A stretch of DNA of 7,621 nt from Candidatus Omnitrophota bacterium (GTDB lineage Bacteria > Omnitrophota > Omnitrophia > Omnitrophales > Aquincolibacteriaceae). Position 1 is the first letter of the stretch, and every line of letters begins with the position of its first letter. This document shows positions 5,581 through 7,621 of the stretch, one piece after another. The position numbers were made by a program, and so were the translations under genes. The stretch covers positions 12,106 to 19,726 of the forward strand of contig JAHFHJ010000010.1 in assembly GCA_023246985.1 (NCBI GenBank), read 5' to 3'. Under the pieces are notes generated by a model. That model was given only the letters and a program-made list of their open reading frames with translations. It was not told the DNA's origin and did no database searches.

Positions 5581-7107
5581 ATGAATCCGTACAACTTCTC
5601 GGTGCTGTGTTTTGGTTTTTGCTCCCTTCTTTTAGGCCTCTTTATATGGCTAAAGCGAGCTGACTACATCGGAAAAATTTATTTTCTTTTCACTCTCGTT
5701 ATCAGTCTGTGGGGAATGCTTTTTGGTATTTGCTGGGCATATAATGACTCATCAGCCAGAGCAGTTTTTTTCATCAGAGCAGCCGATATTGCTGCCATCT
5801 TCATTCCTCCGACTTGGTTGCACTTTGCGCTCGCCTACACTGAGCAGCTTCGAAAATTCAGAACTTTCCTAATCATAAGCTATCTGATTGCCGCCTTATT
5901 GAGCTTGTTTGGTTTTTCAAGGTATTTCATAGTAAGTCTTGAAATGACGCCTTTGGGACTCGTTTTTGTTCAACCGGGAATGGTATTTTATATTTTTACG
6001 GTTTATTTTTTAATTTTAGTACTGTTTGGTTTCGCGTTATTTATAGGAAAAATATTACGATTGCCTTCGAATGAAAAACCGCAGCTTTTTAGATTTGTTC
6101 TGGCAATATCACTTGGTTTTATTGGTGGCGGACTACAATTCCCCCCAGTTTATGGGATTTACATTCCCCAATACGCCATCTTTTTAATGCCTTTCTATCC
6201 TTTTCTCATCGCATATTTCATGATCAGGCACGGGCTTTTTGACGTAGAACAACTCGCACAGGCGGCGCACAGGGATAAGCTGACGGCGATCGGGGTGTTG
6301 GCGGCGAGCATCAATCACGAGGTCAAAAACCCGCTCTTTATCATCAAAGGGCTTGCGGAAAGTTGTCTGGAGCGGCAGAAGGAAGGAATTTTTCACAATA
6401 AGGAAAAAGCGCTCGAAAGTGCCAACGACGCCATGAAACGCAGTATCGATCAAGCCGATCGCGCAATGGATATTATCAAACGTCTGTCCTTATTTGCGAA
6501 GGCGGGGATCGATAGCGAAATCCAATTCGAGCCGGTGAAAGTTGCGGCCGTGATCGATGACATCCTTCCGCTCATCCGGTACGAACTTGCGGCGCAGAAT
6601 ATCACGCTGACCCGTGAAATTCCCTCCGACCTTCCGGATGTCCATGCCGATCGCCGGTATCTCGAAGAGATCTTGTTTAATCTGCTTGTGAACGCCGTCC
6701 AGGCGATCAAGGGAACCGGCAAATCGGGGGAGATCAAAGTGACCGCGAAGACTGTCATTACGAGGAACGAAGTAACGCGGCAATCTAAAAACAAGATTGC
6801 TTCTCCCGCCGTTAGCGGGCTCGCCGGTTTTGAGAAAGGGGACAGTCCCTTTAACGCTTTTAGAGGGACTGTCCCCTTGGAAAACCCGGTGCTGATAACG
6901 GTGGCGGACAACGGCCCCGGAATCCCGGAAGACAAGCTGAAAGACGTGTTCCGCCCGTTCTACACCACCAAAGCCGAAGGCACCGGCCTCGGCCTTTACA
7001 TCACCCAGCAGCTCGTCGAAAAAGTCCATGGCAGGATCGATGTCCGATCCGAAGTCAATAAAGGTACAACCTTCACTCTTATTTTCCCTAAGGCACAAGG
7101 TTATTAA
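5581..7107 (+). CDS. 7TM sensor histidine kinase with repeat-derived insert in the ATPase domain
   Basis: This 508-residue kinase has a well-placed AAAGGA (5567-5572), 8 bases before its ATG. Residues 1 to about 218 form a 7TM histidine-kinase N-terminal region (MNPYNFSVLCFGFCS; IPPTWLHFALAYTEQ at 75-89). HisKA follows directly, with no GAF or PAS domain. The H-box ASINHEVKNPL has His246, with the HExxN pattern. The N-box NLLVNAVQA has Asn371. G1 is DNGPGIP (from 443), the F-box is FRPFYTTK, and GTGLGLYI is intact. Between the strand GEIKVTAK and the strand PVLITVADNG, residues 392-435 are an insert encoded by palindromic repeats (6754-6886). The sister kinase at 3068 has only about nine residues in this loop. 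The frame stays open, so activity may be kept. Bases 5581-6240 are markedly AT-rich and the kinase half is GC-rich, which suggests a mosaic origin. It is followed after 2 bases by a paralog and is probably co-transcribed with it. Signal and response regulator are unknown. Confidence 0.9.
   Translation: MNPYNFSVLCFGFCSLLLGLFIWLKRADYIGKIYFLFTLVISLWGMLFGICWAYNDSSARAVFFIRAADIAAIFIPPTWLHFALAYTEQLRKFRTFLIISYLIAALLSLFGFSRYFIVSLEMTPLGLVFVQPGMVFYIFTVYFLILVLFGFALFIGKILRLPSNEKPQLFRFVLAISLGFIGGGLQFPPVYGIYIPQYAIFLMPFYPFLIAYFMIRHGLFDVEQLAQAAHRDKLTAIGVLAASINHEVKNPLFIIKGLAESCLERQKEGIFHNKEKALESANDAMKRSIDQADRAMDIIKRLSLFAKAGIDSEIQFEPVKVAAVIDDILPLIRYELAAQNITLTREIPSDLPDVHADRRYLEEILFNLLVNAVQAIKGTGKSGEIKVTAKTVITRNEVTRQSKNKIASPAVSGLAGFEKGDSPFNAFRGTVPLENPVLITVADNGPGIPEDKLKDVFRPFYTTKAEGTGLGLYITQQLVEKVHGRIDVRSEVNKGTTFTLIFPKAQGY
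6754..6820. repeat. GTCATT...GCAATCT-type dispersed repeat inside the kinase gene
   Basis: The unit starts GTCATTACGAGGAACGAAG and contains GCAATCT (6780-6786), paired across a 7-base loop with AGATTGC (6794-6800). A second small stem follows: CCCGC (6805-6809) with GCGGG (6815-6819). The opening closely resembles the GTCATTGCGAGGAGCGAAG repeats that I recall being scattered through many bacterial genomes, normally between genes. Here it is read in frame as VITRNEVTRQSKNKIA and the following residues. Family membership is from memory; the stems are seen directly. The end of the unit is approximate. Confidence 0.65.
6826..6886. repeat. GGGGACAGTCCC palindromic (REP-like) element inside the kinase gene
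   Basis: AAGGGGACAGTCCCT (6836-6850) and its exact reverse complement (6864-6878) form a perfect 15-base stem with a 13-base loop. An outer stem GGTTTT (6826-6831) with AAAACC (6881-6886) extends it past a small internal loop. The arms are themselves partly symmetric (GGGACTGTCCC). Palindromes with this core are typical of REP-type elements mobilised by REP-associated tyrosine transposases, though no such transposase is in the window. It abuts the GTCATT-type repeat, so two elements appear to be stacked. Confidence 0.8.
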
Positions 7108-7109
7108 AA

Positions 7110-7621
7110 ATGAATCCATATAATTTCTCCATCCTGTGCTTTGGCTTCTGCAGTTTTCTGTTGGGCTTACTAGTCCGGTTTAAACGGCAAGATGAAATTG
7201 GGAAACGATACTTTCTGATGTCGTTTGTCTACACCGGTTGGGCAACATTTATAGCGATCAATCTAAATAACGATATTTCCCCCGAATTGGGTCTCTTCAT
7301 GGGGCGACTTGGGAATGCCTTCGCCGTTTTTATTCCCGCGAACTGGTACCATTTCGTACTGACTTTTGTAGGAAAAAAGAAAAATTCTCATTTTATAAAG
7401 TCACTTTATATAATTTCAACAATCATTGTTTGTTTTGCATTCACTCCTTGGTTTATCCCCAAAGTAGTCCCGATGGTAGGTTTTCGATACTATTCACAAG
7501 CGGGTCCGGTCTATTACTTCTATGCGCTACTTTTTTTTACAATTGTGCCCTTGAGTTTTGTGAAGTTGTATAGAAAATTGAAGATTTCAATCGGTCATGA
7601 AAAGGATCAGCTCCGCGGCTT
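7110..7621 (+). CDS. Third 7TM sensor protein, probable histidine kinase (3' end outside window)
   Basis: An ATG at 7110, two bases after the previous stop and preceded by CAAGG (7096-7100), opens a frame of 170 codons that runs off the window without a stop. It begins MNPYNFSILCFGFCSFLLGL. Twenty of the first 26 residues match the preceding kinase. The motif IPANWYHFVLTFVG parallels IPPTWLHFALAY in the neighbour. Hydrophobic helices, GFRYYSQAGPVYYFY and the loop KLYRKLKISIGHEKDQLRG follow the layout of a 7TM histidine-kinase N-terminal region. The kinase part, if present, lies beyond the window, so the kinase call is inference from its paralog. The sequence is AT-rich like the sensor half of its neighbour. 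The two genes are probably one transcript and arose by tandem duplication. Confidence 0.82.
   Translation, partial: MNPYNFSILCFGFCSFLLGLLVRFKRQDEIGKRYFLMSFVYTGWATFIAINLNNDISPELGLFMGRLGNAFAVFIPANWYHFVLTFVGKKKNSHFIKSLYIISTIIVCFAFTPWFIPKVVPMVGFRYYSQAGPVYYFYALLFFTIVPLSFVKLYRKLKISIGHEKDQLRG

Noticed and set aside
1..7621. CRISPR arrays, tRNA or rRNA genes
   Set aside because: No regularly spaced direct repeats and no tRNA- or rRNA-like conserved segments were seen on either strand.

Overview
The window reads like a chromosomal stretch of an uncultured, Gram-negative-type bacterium. It has a classical Sec signal peptide, sigma70-like promoters, AAGGAG-type ribosome binding sites, mid-to-high GC genes and scattered short palindromic repeats. 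The mix of a HAMP-type membrane protein, a small secreted galactose-binding-like protein, 7TM histidine kinases and in-gene palindromic repeats would suit Candidatus Omnitrophota or a deltaproteobacterial relative. This placement is inference; no rRNA or other marker gene is present.

Layout, all genes on the + strand. (1) 1-348 is the C-terminal end of a membrane protein with a HAMP domain. (2) 623-1237 is a secreted beta-rich protein with its own good promoter (542-570) and a strong intrinsic terminator (1274-1314), so it looks like a one-gene unit. (3) A perfect 33-base palindrome lies at 1321-1353. (4) 1435-3003 encodes a two-domain protein: an N-terminal SRPBCC (RatA/COQ10/cyclase-like) domain fused to a full homolog of the cyanobacterial long-chain acyl-ACP reductase (AAR), with the catalytic cysteine kept. 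(5) 3068-5251 is a 7TM-GAF-HisKA-HATPase sensor kinase. (6) 5252-5580 has no intact gene; it holds palindrome debris and a C-terminal remnant of a staphylococcal-nuclease-like gene. (7) 5581-7107 is a second 7TM histidine kinase whose ATP-binding domain contains an in-frame insert of about 44 codons made of palindromic repeats. (8) 7110-7621 is the start of a third, paralogous 7TM protein, cut by the window edge.

The reductase should make fatty aldehydes from acyl-ACP. No aldehyde-deformylating oxygenase is visible, so the fate of the aldehyde is open. The kinase directly downstream may be co-transcribed and could sense a membrane or lipid state, but that link rests only on position. The second and third 7TM genes are a tandem duplication (20 of the first 26 residues identical, 2-base gap). 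No response regulator is visible in the window.

The most unusual points are the SRPBCC-AAR fusion, the palindromic repeat translated inside a kinase catalytic domain, and the sharp base-composition break inside the second kinase gene (AT-rich sensor half, GC-rich kinase half), which suggests a mosaic gene.
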